From Eumeta japonica (lineage: Eukaryota; Arthropoda; Insecta; Lepidoptera; Psychidae): 64,000 nucleotides of DNA. The stretch lies in NCBI GenBank assembly GCA_005406025.1, contig BGZK01000217.1:521319-585318 (forward strand). Reading direction: 5' to 3'. Within the stretch, counting starts at the first letter, position 1. The number at the start of each line of letters is the position of its first letter. A program made the translations under genes and the position numbers. A model generated the notes under the pieces. The model made no database searches, was not told the DNA's origin, and saw only the letters and a list, made by a program, of their open reading frames with translations. Below are positions 10,361-21,451 of this stretch, in pieces.

Positions 10361-12539
10361 ATGTGCAATATTTACGCAATTGAACTAATATGTCTTTACG
10401 TCAGCAAGTGGAAGCGATATATTCGATAAAACACGGACAATGCACTTTTAATATTATCAGAATGATTTTAGTTTTGAACCTAAAACTGTCGCCTACCGCC
10501 GCACTCAGTACACGGAGCGACCACTTACCGGCTCAATTCTTATCGTGCATCATTTCAATATAGCGTCATTGGATCAGCTTATATTCTGTTAAAAAGCGTA
10601 TACGCATACATTTTTACGATACAGCATTGCCTAATCTAAATGACGCCCGGCTAATCAAAAGCGCTCAAAGCGACGTCGCCGCGGCCGCCGACATTATCCG
10701 GCGACAATATTTATCTAGGGCGCGCCGTCGAGAGCCGGCATGAAAACTTGTCAGCTTTCCGTGTTCATGATTATTATCGTACAATCTTAAGAATGTATGA
10801 GAGCGCTGGTGCGGTATCGTCGCTTTTCGGTGTTACTCACCCACATTTTTTCTAGAACTTTCGAAGGGCTAAGGAACATGCAAGCACACCAGGGAGTGAG
10901 TAGAGGGTGAGCGCCACACGCGGGCACTCGCAATCCCGGAGGAGTCACCTGTTCCTGGGATATAAACAGGATGTCAGATGGAAGGGCGAGCGGGACGATG
11001 GAAAGGAGAGTGGGCCTTTGAAAAATATTAAGGAGTATCTCGTTTGGTGCCTTACAAAAATCGCTTATAGTTCGAATTTGAATTCAAAAGTCATTAGATA
11101 ACGCTTGAAATATGTAATAATATTTTCTGAATTCACATTAGACTATTCGTTTGGATACAGTTTTTCCTCAAGATGAATGGAGGAAGCAGCTAAAGGGTTG
11201 TAGTCCTTTTCTAATTTTTTCATACACAATCACAATAAATACGTAACAATTACTGAATTAAACAGCCCGATAAGAAATCGAGCTGGTAATGCTCACATAT
11301 ATTTACAAATATTTTGAAATCGTACAATTATATCCTTTTTATTAATTATTTGTTTATTAATTATTTTAAACTTATACATAGGGGTAAGTAACCCACAAGA
11401 CTCATGACGTGTTCGAAGTAATAAATCACTAATAGTTTTGCTAAAGCTTTCTTGCGGCTATAGATGCGCACGTTCGATGTATTACGATTTATCGATGAAG
11501 TAAACCGAATGACATTGAATGCGAGCGAGTCATCGTTAAAGGTTAATTTAAAAACTACGCAATCGTAATGTGGAAAACAGTTTATTGTAGTGTTGTGATT
11601 TAATGGTCATTCGGTGTCTATATATAAATAGGTAAGGACAAATTAGTTTAGCACTTTTTCTCGTCTGTCAAACGATTTTCCTTTTTTTTTCTAATGTTAA
11701 ACATCTATTTGCGCGCCTTGGCAGTAAGGTCGACTAGAATGCCGGGACGATAAACTGCATTACGCTGTCTTGCCGTGGCGCCCCCACTACGCCGCCGCTC
11801 TCGTCTCCTTTGTGTATGCGCGCACGTACACTATACGCTTTTTCTGACTTCACTTCATCAGACATTAAATTCAGCTAATATTTAAATTAAGAAATTTACT
11901 TTAGATTATCTATTATTTTTATTAATTAATCAATCGAATAATAATTTATATTTTATTAGAATTATTGTTATTTTGTGATATTATTATATTTGAATTTGTT
12001 GACCCCAAAATAAAGTTTGACATTAATTGATTTTATTGATTTATTTGACATATAATTTAAAATATTTTGAAAGAATTTTATTATTATTGTTTTAATTAAT
12101 GTGACATCACCTTATTATAATTTATTATGGTTAAAGTTAAAATTAGCTTGATTTTTTTATTGCTAATAATTAAATGACAGAGTTCCTAAAAGAATTCAAA
12201 TCAGTGATATATTATTAAATCAAAATATATTTTGTATTTATAAATATAAATATTATTATATTTAAAAATAATAAGATAAATATATTGATTTTATTAACAA
12301 ACTTTATCCCTTTTTATTATTGTCCTACATATTTTCCTTATTAATATTTATTAATTATAAATTGTAATATTAACTTTAATGTTTCACATCTGCCGGGCGT
12401 CCCGTGCCGGTCAAAAATTTTTCGCTTAGTAATTATTGACGAGTTATCTGTTACCAATACAATTATAATGCCAATCAAATGATGTACTACAATTGGTGTG
12501 GTACAACACAAAAAAGAGAAGAATCGAGAGCAGGTACTG
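10361..12539. other. Gene-poor stretch, strongly AT-rich at 11870-12380
   Basis: No supportable gene. A 64-codon frame at 10907-11101 shows no domain. A CpG-rich island sits at 10660-10760 (listed separately) and a smaller GC patch at 11700-11830. The tract 11870-12380 is almost entirely A and T, with ATTATT and AATTAAT runs. Confidence 0.5.
10660..10760. promoter_or_regulatory. Short CpG-rich island with CAAAG next to GCCGCC
   Basis: CTCAAAG at 10664-10670 is followed 14 bases later by GCCGCCG at 10684-10690, then CCGGCGACAATATTTATC. The pairing resembles a TCF HMG site with a Helper site, as known from Drosophila Wnt-responsive enhancers. One instance alone proves nothing; it counts only as part of the pattern across islands. 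Confidence 0.35.
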
Positions 12540-12650
12540 AGGACGAAATTGTCTGGTTTGTAGGACCGGGATTAGAGTCAAAAACGAGACCGGGCCCGAA
12601 ATCACAAACGGTACCGGGACTGTAATTGAACGAGAACGAGATCGGGATTT
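12540..12650 (+). repeat. Degenerate GGGACC/GGGATC purine-rich tract
   Basis: Variations on GACCGGGATT, GAGACCGGGCCC and GTACCGGGACTG are repeated with A-rich spacers. The same composition occurs at 33430-33710 (+) and 40900-41150 (-), inside Helitron-like elements, so this may be an internal piece of that family. Confidence 0.5.
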
Positions 12651-12699
12651 ATAGTAAAATCGTTACGTATAGAAGGCGAAGGGACGCATTCCACATCCG

Positions 12700-12960
12700 C
12701 CTGGAAAACTAGTATTGTATATAATAACGTTCGGGCGTCGAGAGGGCCGACCCGACAACGGCGATGCGATAAGGCGGGCATTCTCCTTGCCGTTGCCCCA
12801 TGTTGGTGTTTTATTCCGATTGTCGCGGCGCGGCGCGGGCAAAGGCGCCGCTCCAGATTGGAGCGGGCGGGCCCCGGCGGCGGTGCTCCGCGCCGCCCGC
12901 CATTGTGGTCGGACGGCTGTCGAGTTCCATCTTCGCCATCGGCGGGTATTGGAGAACTAA
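12700..12960. promoter_or_regulatory. CpG-rich island
   Basis: About 250 bp of CpG-rich DNA (GGGCAAAGGCGCCGCTCC near 12837, GCGCCGCCCGCC near 12891). Open frames of 126 codons (minus) and 81 codons (plus) overlap here on both strands. That is the signature of GC-rich non-coding DNA rather than two genes. Confidence 0.4.
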
Positions 12961-13165
12961 AAAAGTGCCGTGAACGATTCAATACGGATATTGTTACGCT
13001 GCTGACAATAATTGTACCGTAAGGTGGTCTGTTTGGATTTCGATATTCTCAAAACCTTGTACGAGATGACGAAATCTCTCGATAGTACGGCTTGATCTAT
13101 GTAATTATAATTTGAATTGATCATTAAATTGACTCGATTTGTACTTTTCAAAGTATTAAGCCGTA

Positions 13166-13637
13166 TTTTTGACGTGACAACGTCTTAAATTAGGTTGCGG
13201 CTGGGAGTCACTTATGAAAAAGTGTAACGCTCGGTAACGTAACGATGAGTCACCGAACGAGAGAGAGGCCCGCCGAATGCCTTGCGTCTCTCTCCCACTC
13301 AACTATGATCGGTCTGCCGCGCGCGCAGCACTAGAGAATTAGTGCATAGCTTGCAAATGTATTGCAAGTTATTGTATGTATATTGTATATAAATACGTAT
13401 GTATGTAAAGGTAAAAATAAAATTTTGTTAATATGAAATTCAGTGCGAGATTCTTTGTATAAATTAATGTTTTAAATATAATTCTTTGTATAAATAAATG
13501 TTTTAAATTGTTACTATTATTTCATCCTTCTTCCTACTATACGAATGATATTCACATTAAAATGATTTTACCATTCAAAGTCGTTGTCACGTAAAACTTT
13601 CGCCCGTATACCGACTTTACAGGCAACCAAATTTTTT
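13166..13637 (+). repeat. Dispersed repeat family P, copy 1 (near-identical to 58524-58987)
   Basis: A 472-bp unit. The left end is the quasi-palindrome GACGTGACAACGTC. Near the right end the inverted form GTCGTTGTCACGTAAAA is followed by a conserved ACCGACTTTACAGGCAACCA. The interior holds a GC-rich half (GGTAACGTAACGATGAGTCA, TCTCTCTCCCACTCAAC) and an AT-rich half with a duplicated TTCTTTGTATAAAT block. Copy 2 at 58.5 kb differs mainly by short indels. Copy 3 at 37549-37931 is diverged. No ORF, so it is non-autonomous. Confidence 0.88.
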
Positions 13638-16084
13638 TTATTTCGAATCGCCTTAGAATTATGTCTAAAGAGAACAATATTTTTTCACCTCTCCGGCTTG
13701 AAAAGATCGCTTATGGTGCTCGAAAACAAGCAGCGAGCAATACTATTTTATTTTTGAACTTATACTTCTTTAGGCGCGTTATGAAAAAATGATGAAAGTG
13801 AAATTTTAAGATGCGCGCGCATCAGTGTAACACAAAATTAACAGGTTGAAGCTAGCCGGTAAACCGCTCATCAAGCTACCAACAAAACAGAAATGAAACC
13901 TCTATTAATCGCGCATGTTGGCACGCTCATCGCCTTTGATCACTGTATTCATATTTATAATATTTATCCACATGTTTCTAATTTCTACATTCACAATACG
14001 TGTTTTAATTTCCTACAAGTGCGAATTATATATGTGCTATTAAATTATAATCAGTAGTGATTTAAATTGAATATTTTGATTAATATTATTTACTATTCGT
14101 TAATATTAGTGAAAGAAAATGTACCTATATACTTTTTAAGTGCCAATATAATTGAGGTTAACTATTCGTATGTATTATTTATTGATATAAATTATAATAT
14201 TATTATTTAATATAATTAATTCTAAATATTATTAAATTATTAATATTAAATATTTATTATTGGTTATTTTATATTTACAAAATAAAGAAATGTATTTAAT
14301 AAAAAAAATGTGGTAAAAATTAAATACGAACATCAAATTAAAATATAAATTTTTAATATTTTTTATTAAATTGAATAAATAATACATATTTATAAAAAGA
14401 AATGAACAAATTTAATGAAAACTTATTGATAAAAATGAAAAGTGAACATTAAATTAAGAAAATAATAAATATTTAAAAAATGTAAAATTTAAATTTAATT
14501 TTTAAATTTATTATTAAATTAATTATTATAATTAATATTTTAATTAATTATTTGCATGCAATTGAAAACTATTTTTGAATGATACCAAAGAAGTATAACT
14601 TCTTACACTCGTACATAAGGGCACGCACCCATTTTTTTTTCTAGTGCGAAAGATCCATTGCTGTTTTGAAATATAACCAGTTAAAACAATCGGACTTTCT
14701 GTAAATAATTTCACTCAGTTGTATTCTTAGTATTTCTTAGGTTTTTTGTCCTATGTGCAAAAAAATTAGTGGAGATAAATATATGCAAATTCTCATAAAA
14801 AATTAAAGAGATACATTTGATGCAGAAATGTTTACAAATATGATATATTTAGCTGCATCATCTTATAGTTTTGTTATTCTGTAGCAGATGCCGTTTATTC
14901 AAAACCTCTTTAGATTTCCAACGAAGGTATTTCAAGGCTAGGTAACAAACAGATCTGAAAAAGATCATATTACAAGTAATTGTAAAGTACTGGGTGCTTT
15001 TATTTTAAAAGGTTCATTAATTATGCGTCTGTTTCACTTATTAACCGCCATCGGTTGGAAGGCAAGAAAACTATTCTCTGTTTTTAACATAACTAGATTG
15101 CTATCCTCTAGCAGGTGGCCTGAAGCTGTTAGTTAATTAATTTACTAAATAATGATTTACTTTTTTTAATAGCTAATAGATGTCCCTTTTAATATCAGTA
15201 TGAAAAGACGTTAATACTACCTTAAAACTGACTGATAATGTTTATGTAACGTGAGAGCCATGTGTAGCGCGCACGCAGAATCAATGCCGTTGATATGCGA
15301 TTTCTATGTAATGTGTGGAGTGTTTTTGAAAGATAAATTTTGGAACAATGATGTCAGAAAGTGATTTAATTGGAAAGAAGATATAGTAGTCATAGGGTGC
15401 TTTTTTTGAATTTTTTTTTTTTCGGTCCCATGGTGAAATTTTGTTGGAAGTACCGAAATAAAATTCCCTGAAAGTTTGAGCCCTTAATATTAATATTAAG
15501 TACTAGACAAAGGCGTGTAAAGATTTCCTATTTAAAATACACATAAAACTAGATTTTTTTTCTTTTAAATTTTATAACTCAGAGGCATTTAATGGGATTA
15601 TCTCGCCCAAAGACAGGTGTTCTTCAGAATTGAACGCTCTACAAAGTCTCCATTACAGTAAAGTCCTAACTTCCATCTACGGGGTAGTACAGGCCCCTAA
15701 ACCTAATTTTTCCATAAAATTCGCGTTTTTTTGGATTCATCTCGTAAACAACACTAGCTACGGAAAAATTGTAAATGACAAACTTGTAGGAAATTTAATT
15801 TCCTACAAAAAAGTCTTTGGCACCAAATCGTTAATATTAATACTTTTTGAGATACAGAGATTTTAAGTTAAAGTGGTATGGAATTTTTATGGATTTCTGA
15901 GCTTAATTGTTAAATTATCAACTTTATATTATAAATTGTAAATTTTTCATCAAAATAAATAGTTGCTAATAAAAATGACTATATTCAAGTTGAATTTTCA
16001 TTAAAAAAAACTTTGAAAAAAACTTTAAAAAATGGTTGCCATTTTTTATTTAGCCGCAATCTCTTGGCTTGTTGACACTACAAA
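13638..16084. other. Non-coding stretch with a very AT-rich core
   Basis: 14030-14560 is nearly pure A and T with TTAATATTAAAT-type runs. 15370-16070 has the feel of an old dispersed repeat (phrases such as CCCTTAATATTAATATTAAG) but I cannot place it. The 78-codon frame at 15630-15866 has no recognisable domain. Confidence 0.45.
15784..15808. repeat. 25-base palindrome
   Basis: TTGTAGGAAATT, one central T, then AATTTCCTACAA: perfect 12-bp arms. It lies inside the possible old repeat at 15.4-16.0 kb. Confidence 0.8.
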
Positions 16085-16615
16085 AATTGTTAAAGTGACT
16101 AGAATAGATAATAATATGTTGCGGTGGTTTGGCCATCTGTAAAGGATTAATGAAAGTATAACGATAAAACAAATCTATAGAGCGAATGTGGAATGTTTGG
16201 CAAGGGTTGCTCTAGGAAATTTTATTCAGTCCAATTTGGTGGCATATTAATAAATTTTAAACACGCGAAACCGACGAGCTTGCATGAAAAGATCAATGGA
16301 TGTCAGCTAAAGCAGAGAGCTATGCAAAGAAATGTGGAAATGTATAGCCTCTGCCTACCTTTTTGGAAAATGGGCGTGAGTTTATATTATTATATAAAAT
16401 TTGGGGATCAGAGTTGAAATCTGTATCGATAGTAATGAAAACTAGGGTTTATGCGGGCGGAGCCGCAGACGTAAGACATTATAATATGAATATATGAACA
16501 GTGGTTCAGAGAAAACCATACGTTATACACTGCTTTCATAATTTAATGAGGTTCCTAGGACACGCTATCGATCGAACTAGTCTCCTGTGATTGGCAACTA
16601 ACTAAGCTGTTACTG
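16085..16615 (+). mobile_element. LINE 3' tail (copy B), the empty-site counterpart of copy A
   Basis: Opens with a reading MLRWFGHL...IYRANVECLARVALG and continues NTRNRRACMKRSMDVS. This is the C-terminus of a non-LTR retrotransposon polyprotein with several frame breaks. It then runs into a 3' UTR shared with 6690-6960 and 8979-9070. At 16507-16508 it reads straight through where copy A carries the 2.0-kb insertion. The 74-codon frame at 16193-16417 is part of this remnant. Confidence 0.8.
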
Positions 16616-16619
16616 CGAC

Positions 16620-16760
16620 GCTCGTCACGGTCTAAGGTCATAGACGACAAAGTTGAATTAGTTCGGTCGCGAGCGGCGCGGGCGGCCGGCGCGCCGCGCC
16701 GTGTGGTTGACACTCGAAGTCTTTGAATAGTTTGACTCCAACGTCTCGATAATAACTTGG
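16620..16760. promoter_or_regulatory. Short CpG-rich island
   Basis: GCGAGCGGCGCGGGCGGCCG and neighbouring CpGs, flanked by GACAAAG (16648) and GTCTTTGAATAG (near 16721). Same character as the other islands; no gene. Confidence 0.35.
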
Positions 16761-17023
16761 TACATTGTCTTATTCTGCCCTGTCATCCTCACAGGGTACT
16801 AATAATGTCGTTCGATTATTATTACGTCGGTAGTTCGTTATTGAATTTTGATTAGTGCTCAAAAATTTAATGCGAAGAATTGCGCGATTTGTTTGTAGAA
16901 CAAGTTTGCAATTGAGAGTCGCACGATGTGTATGCGCTTATCTTAATTTTCGTTTTCTTCGGATACCTATTTCATGCCGTTTTGCATATGCTACCTTTGA
17001 ATTTCACAAATTATTTAAACAAT

Positions 17024-17384
17024 AGCGGCCATCAACAAATTACATCACACATAATGGAGGAGGGATGTAGTCATTAAGGTGTGACGTCGCGTGACAAGGT
17101 GCAGGGTGAGTCATATGCTTTGTGACGTCACATGCATAATATTAAAATTCTCAACTTCAAGATTAACAAAAAACCAAAATATTTGATTTATTGTAGATTT
17201 AATAAAAAAAAATGTAAACATGAAAATAATTGTTCACATGCTGTTTTAATTAATAAAAGTGCTAAAGATGTGACGTCACACTGGGGAAGAGGAAGTCACA
17301 TAAATGTGACAAGGATGGCGGCAGGGGGGGGGGCCGGTTCATAAATAATGAAATTCGTATGACGTAATTTATGGATGACCCCCT
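17024..17384. mobile_element. Short TIR element, TTACGTCA-ended family (copy 1)
   Basis: The left end reads GGCCATCAACAAATTACATC. The right end, reverse-complemented, reads GGTCATCCATAAATTACGTC. The related element at 61015-61623 has GCCATTCATAAATTACGTCA-type ends. The interior holds repeated GTGACGTCAC-like motifs and no transposase, so it is non-autonomous. Confidence 0.65.
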
Positions 17385-17565
17385 AGTGTGTCATGATTAA
17401 AGTCAAATACATGCATATGATTGCATAGCAAAATGCTAATTGGCTCGCACAAATCATCATTAACACAAATGTAATTAAAGTCGATCCTAAATGAAGATTT
17501 CGATGAACATACATCAATTTCTGAAAAATTTTTGAAGTGAAAATTTCCTTATGCGCGATGGGCAT

Positions 17566-17757
17566 TTTTGAGATGGGGAAAAAACCATTGAACTCGCGTT
17601 ACTGTTACCGTTGCCGTAACCGACACCCCTTTATATAAGTATGTACGTACATAGATACACATGCATGTGGCATGTTTTGAGATGGAAAAAACTATTGAAC
17701 TCGCGACACTATTACCGTTAATATAACCGACACCTCTGTATATAAGTATCTACACAT
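17566..17757 (+). repeat. Tandem duplication, period 108 bp
   Basis: TTTTGAGATGG near 17566 recurs near 17674. Both are followed by ATTGAACTCGCG, TACCGTT, TAACCGACACC and TATATAAGTAT in the same order. Confidence 0.8.
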
Positions 17758-17833
17758 ACTGGCCCCGTTTACACGAGAGTTGAGTTTGGGTTGAAATACA
17801 TTGACAATATAAACATATATTGTGTATATATGT

Positions 17834-17838
<5 letters not shown>

Positions 17839-17866
<28 letters not shown>
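17839..17866. repeat. (AT)n microsatellite
   Basis: An uninterrupted run of about 14 AT units. Confidence 0.95.
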
Positions 17867-17869
17867 CAT

Positions 17870-20800
17870 GTCGGAACTTTTCGTATTGTATTTGTAAATT
17901 TACGTTTTAAGCAATAGATTGCAATTTTTGTATGTAAAATAATATGCATTATTTTTTATGTACATTAGCGCATTAATTAAAAATTGTAATATATTTTTTT
18001 GTAGTATTAGTTTATAATAATAAAATAAAAAAGCACTTAATTTAAAAATATTTCCTGTACAATAAAATATTTCCTGACGATTCAAAAAGTACACATGGAA
18101 TTGTTCAAGTTTTCACTTCTGTCGGCACTCCCGGAGTACCACTTATGATTCAGTGACGTTATAACTCTTTGGATTGAAATGGAAGAATATTCATTAAACG
18201 GCTTCAGGTGGTCCGGATTTGTATAATTGTCAAAAAGAGCCCCTTGTCGATTTCTTTCTTTTCTGTGCACGTCCTGTAATATGAAGCACTTTGAAAATGC
18301 TTTACCATCGAAATTTTTTTTCCTCTCTTGCCAGCAACAATTTTTATGGCTGTACTCTTGTTAGTACACCGAAATGAGAACATTTGCATACTATTTAATA
18401 AAATAACTTAATAATGATTATTTCTGTCACCTTCGAAATATGATTTAATTTAACAAAAATAAGATAATAGCTTAGAATACTTTACTGTCAATCAAGACGA
18501 AGAAAGTGTAAAAATGAAAACATGGTCACTCGTGCAAAAAATCCATTAATTTAGCCTTTTTTCATTAGCTTTAGAATTACAACAAGTAGTTTTCTATTGA
18601 AAATACCTGTTTAATGCGATGTAGTTAAATTATGATTAATAAAAGTAAAATTTGAGTAATGATCCGTACCACAAATGGTGTATTACAATTTACAATGTAT
18701 TAAAAATGCTGATCTCTAATAGTAAATAAATTTATAACTTCGTTATTCATCTGTTCGAGAAGATCAGGTTGTAATAGTTGCAATAATATACTTTAGATGG
18801 CACTTTTGCACGACGCATAATGCGAAGCGTTTAAGAATGTTCTACAATTGAAAAATTTTATTCACCTTTTGTCAGCTACGACTCAAATTTATTTTATTTG
18901 CCAACGAAAATTAAACGAGTATTATGAGGCGTGACTTGTTTTTTCAATTTTTTTGAACCTTAACCGTTTTTATTTTATAGCGCATTGATGTTCAAAATGA
19001 AAGTCACAATAATGCACGTAGCACTTGAATTTTTTTTTTCTAAATGAAAACAATTATTTTTAACTCTATAAGATGCAACATAAATATTTATAGTCGCGTT
19101 CACTATCATACAGATTATTATCGGTTGTTAAACAGGTGTATGAACGTAATTCATATCAATATAACTGTCTATATTTATTTTAATCGGTGATGTGCGCCAG
19201 CGAGCGCTCGCGCCGCCGCGCAGTCTGCGCCCGCCGGACGCCGCCCGCCCCGCCGTCGTCGGCGCAAACCGAATTTATCGCATTGCCTATTCAATTCGCG
19301 GGAAACATCTGCCGAATGGAGAGTGGAAAAATGTGTAGGCTTCTCGCCTACAGTAACGTAAAGGAGAATTTCGGTGATTCATCGGCTTAGTATGGCAGCG
19401 AGACATTTTTGTATGACATTTACTAGCATTTTAACGTGCCAGCATCTCGCTTGACAGACATGTCGAAAACTTAGCAAATTTACCTTTAGCCAAAATTACC
19501 TTGTTGATCCTAGCCTGTTCTTGTCAAAATATGAGGTGTAACATTGAACATATATACATTATAATTATATAGCTCAAGGTAACAACTAATAAATGCTCTC
19601 ATCATACATTCTACGCGTAGTGTTCTAAACCCCGACCGCAGGGGGTCGCAATTAGTGCGTGCGCATCGCTACAAAATCGTGCGGTCGGTCACTTCGATGC
19701 GTTATAACGAATATCTTCATTGAACGATTTAAGAAATGGCAGTATTGTTTTTTTCGAAAATCAACAATTTTTCAAGTAGAAGGGAAATCAAAAAAAATAC
19801 AGAAAACAGTTTGTTAATAAGCATCTGTGAATTTCAAAAGCTTTAAAAGTTTTAAAACATAAATGATTGATAAATATATAATCATTCCTATAATTACTAA
19901 CTGTTAATCACACGCCGATCAAATTTTGGAATATGAAAGGTACAAGACAAGATACGCAAATACAAAAAAAATATCTAAAGTATTCGTCATTAGGTTTAGC
20001 CCCGAAGCATGCAGACGTTATCGCGTTCAAACTACCGCGGCCATGCACATGACACAGACTATCCCGTTTTTCTGGTTTCCCTTTAACCCGATTACATTTA
20101 GTCCCTATAAGAAAGCATCTCGGATCTGGGATATCGAATAACAATTGTTAATCATTATTATAAAAACTTATGTATATTTTTACGTGAAGGAAAATCGATT
20201 TTCAATAATGAGTAAAATATTATTCTGAAGAGGGACTCTTAATGCACAGACGTCTAGCGGTACTGTTTGGAGAGCTCTTTAAAGGAGTGAGTACTTACAA
20301 AAAGAATTTTCATACCTTTATTTGAAAATCATCATGCGATAAACTTATTATCTTGTTTGAGTAACAATTCGATACACAATATTCAATAAAAAGGAAAACC
20401 AGAAACAATAAAAAATTATAAAGAAAATCGCATACTCATGAATCATAAACGCTAGTCTTTGTGCAAGCAGAGGGAAGCGTCTTAAAAATTCGAGATTTAT
20501 AAAAACGCTAGAAAATAACAGCACACAACGATACATAGCGGAAGATCCGACTTGAATCGATGTATTTTAGTCATAAACCATACCAAAGTGTACCCGCCTC
20601 GGCTTTTCCAATATTTTCATAAAATTTAGTCTCAATCTTTAAGAGACGCTTCTAATTTATATCAAATTCTCCAACAGTAAAACACGTCACTTAAACCGCA
20701 TGTTAATTGGTACAATAAATCGAAAACTATTTTAATGATAAACAGCCTATCGAGGGATTGCAATTTCAATCGACGCTTAAGAACTATCCGTATACAAATT

Positions 20801-20908
20801 ATAGGAGAAATTAAGCCGCCGACACATACTTCTATATTGAAGCTCGTTTATACCAATATTTGCGGGGGGTAAGCGCGGCGAATGCAGTGCGGTGAAAAAA
20901 TTTAAACA
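17870..20908. other. Gene-poor stretch with a CpG patch at 19185-19290
   Basis: I find no supportable gene. Two overlapping minus-strand frames at 18082-18389 (61-62 codons) contain no domain I can name. The patch at 19185-19290 (CGCCGCCGCGCAGTC, GCCCGCCCCGCC) is another short CpG-rich island; the 67-codon frame across it is probably incidental. The remainder is AT-rich. Confidence 0.45.
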
Positions 20909-21245
20909 AAAAAAAAACCGACTTCAAAACAAACCTATTTCAAAACAAATTAATATGCATTAAAAAGTAAAAAAATAATTGCTTATTCTTTACAACTTAA
21001 TAATCAACTTACTTTTTCTACTCATCAATATGCAGGTACTATGTGTTTACCACGCAAGAAGGTAGGTAGGTACCTACCCACTTCATACTTAACAGATACG
21101 TATGGATAACAAACAATGATCAAAATATTTTAAGTTCTTCTAAGTAAAATGAAATGAAAAATATTAGAGTACTTAAAAGTCAATCAAATTATTACGATAA
21201 TATAATGTAGTTACAATTATTGTTATTTTTGGGAGTCGGTGTCTA
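20909..21245. repeat. Possible MITE with ACCGACTTC / GGAGTCGGTGT ends
   Basis: The left end is AAAAAAACCGACTTCAAAAC. The right end is GGGAGTCGGTGTC, an imperfect inverted match. I recall GAAGTCGGTTTTT-ended elements as common in Lepidoptera. The interior is AT-rich with GGTAGGTAGGTACCTACC near 21060. Confidence 0.4.
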
Positions 21246-21262
21246 TTGCTGTTTCCTTGGCC

Positions 21263-21400
21263 TATTATCTTAAAATAGGAAAAATAGGCACTTTTTATAA
21301 ATTCTGTTATGGATTTCCTGAATTTTTTGACTGTATATTCACCACAAATATAACAAAACATATTTGGATCATGAAGACAACTTCTTCGCGATGTAGACAT
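21263..21400 (-). pseudogene. N-terminal fragment of a widespread FCYICGEY-type Cys-motif protein
   Basis: From ATG at 21400 the minus strand reads MSTSRRSC, then LHDPNMFCYICGEYTVKKFR, then SITEFIKSAYFSYFK. The S-C-L-x-D-P-x-x-F-C-Y-I-C-G-E-Y opening matches, from memory, a family of uncharacterised proteins repeated many times in insect and cnidarian genomes. There a C-x-x-C pair starts a putative zinc-binding region and a G-D-Q-D...C-x-x-C segment follows. Here the match stops after about 45 residues. The frame then runs into the MITE-like end, so the second Cys pair is missing. Probably a repeat-borne or retroposed fragment rather than a live gene. Function is unknown. Confidence 0.55.
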
Positions 21401-21451
21401 TATATAAAAATAAATGTATTTATATGATACTAATAAGATAACAAAACGCAC

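Noticed and set aside
12602..12982. 126-codon minus-strand frame
   Set aside because: Overlaps an 81-codon plus-strand frame in a GC-rich island; low-complexity Pro/Arg/Ala, no motif.
18082..18389. Two overlapping 61-62-codon minus-strand frames as a THAP-like zinc finger exon
   Set aside because: Cysteine spacing does not fit a THAP domain in either frame, and no flanking signals support an exon.
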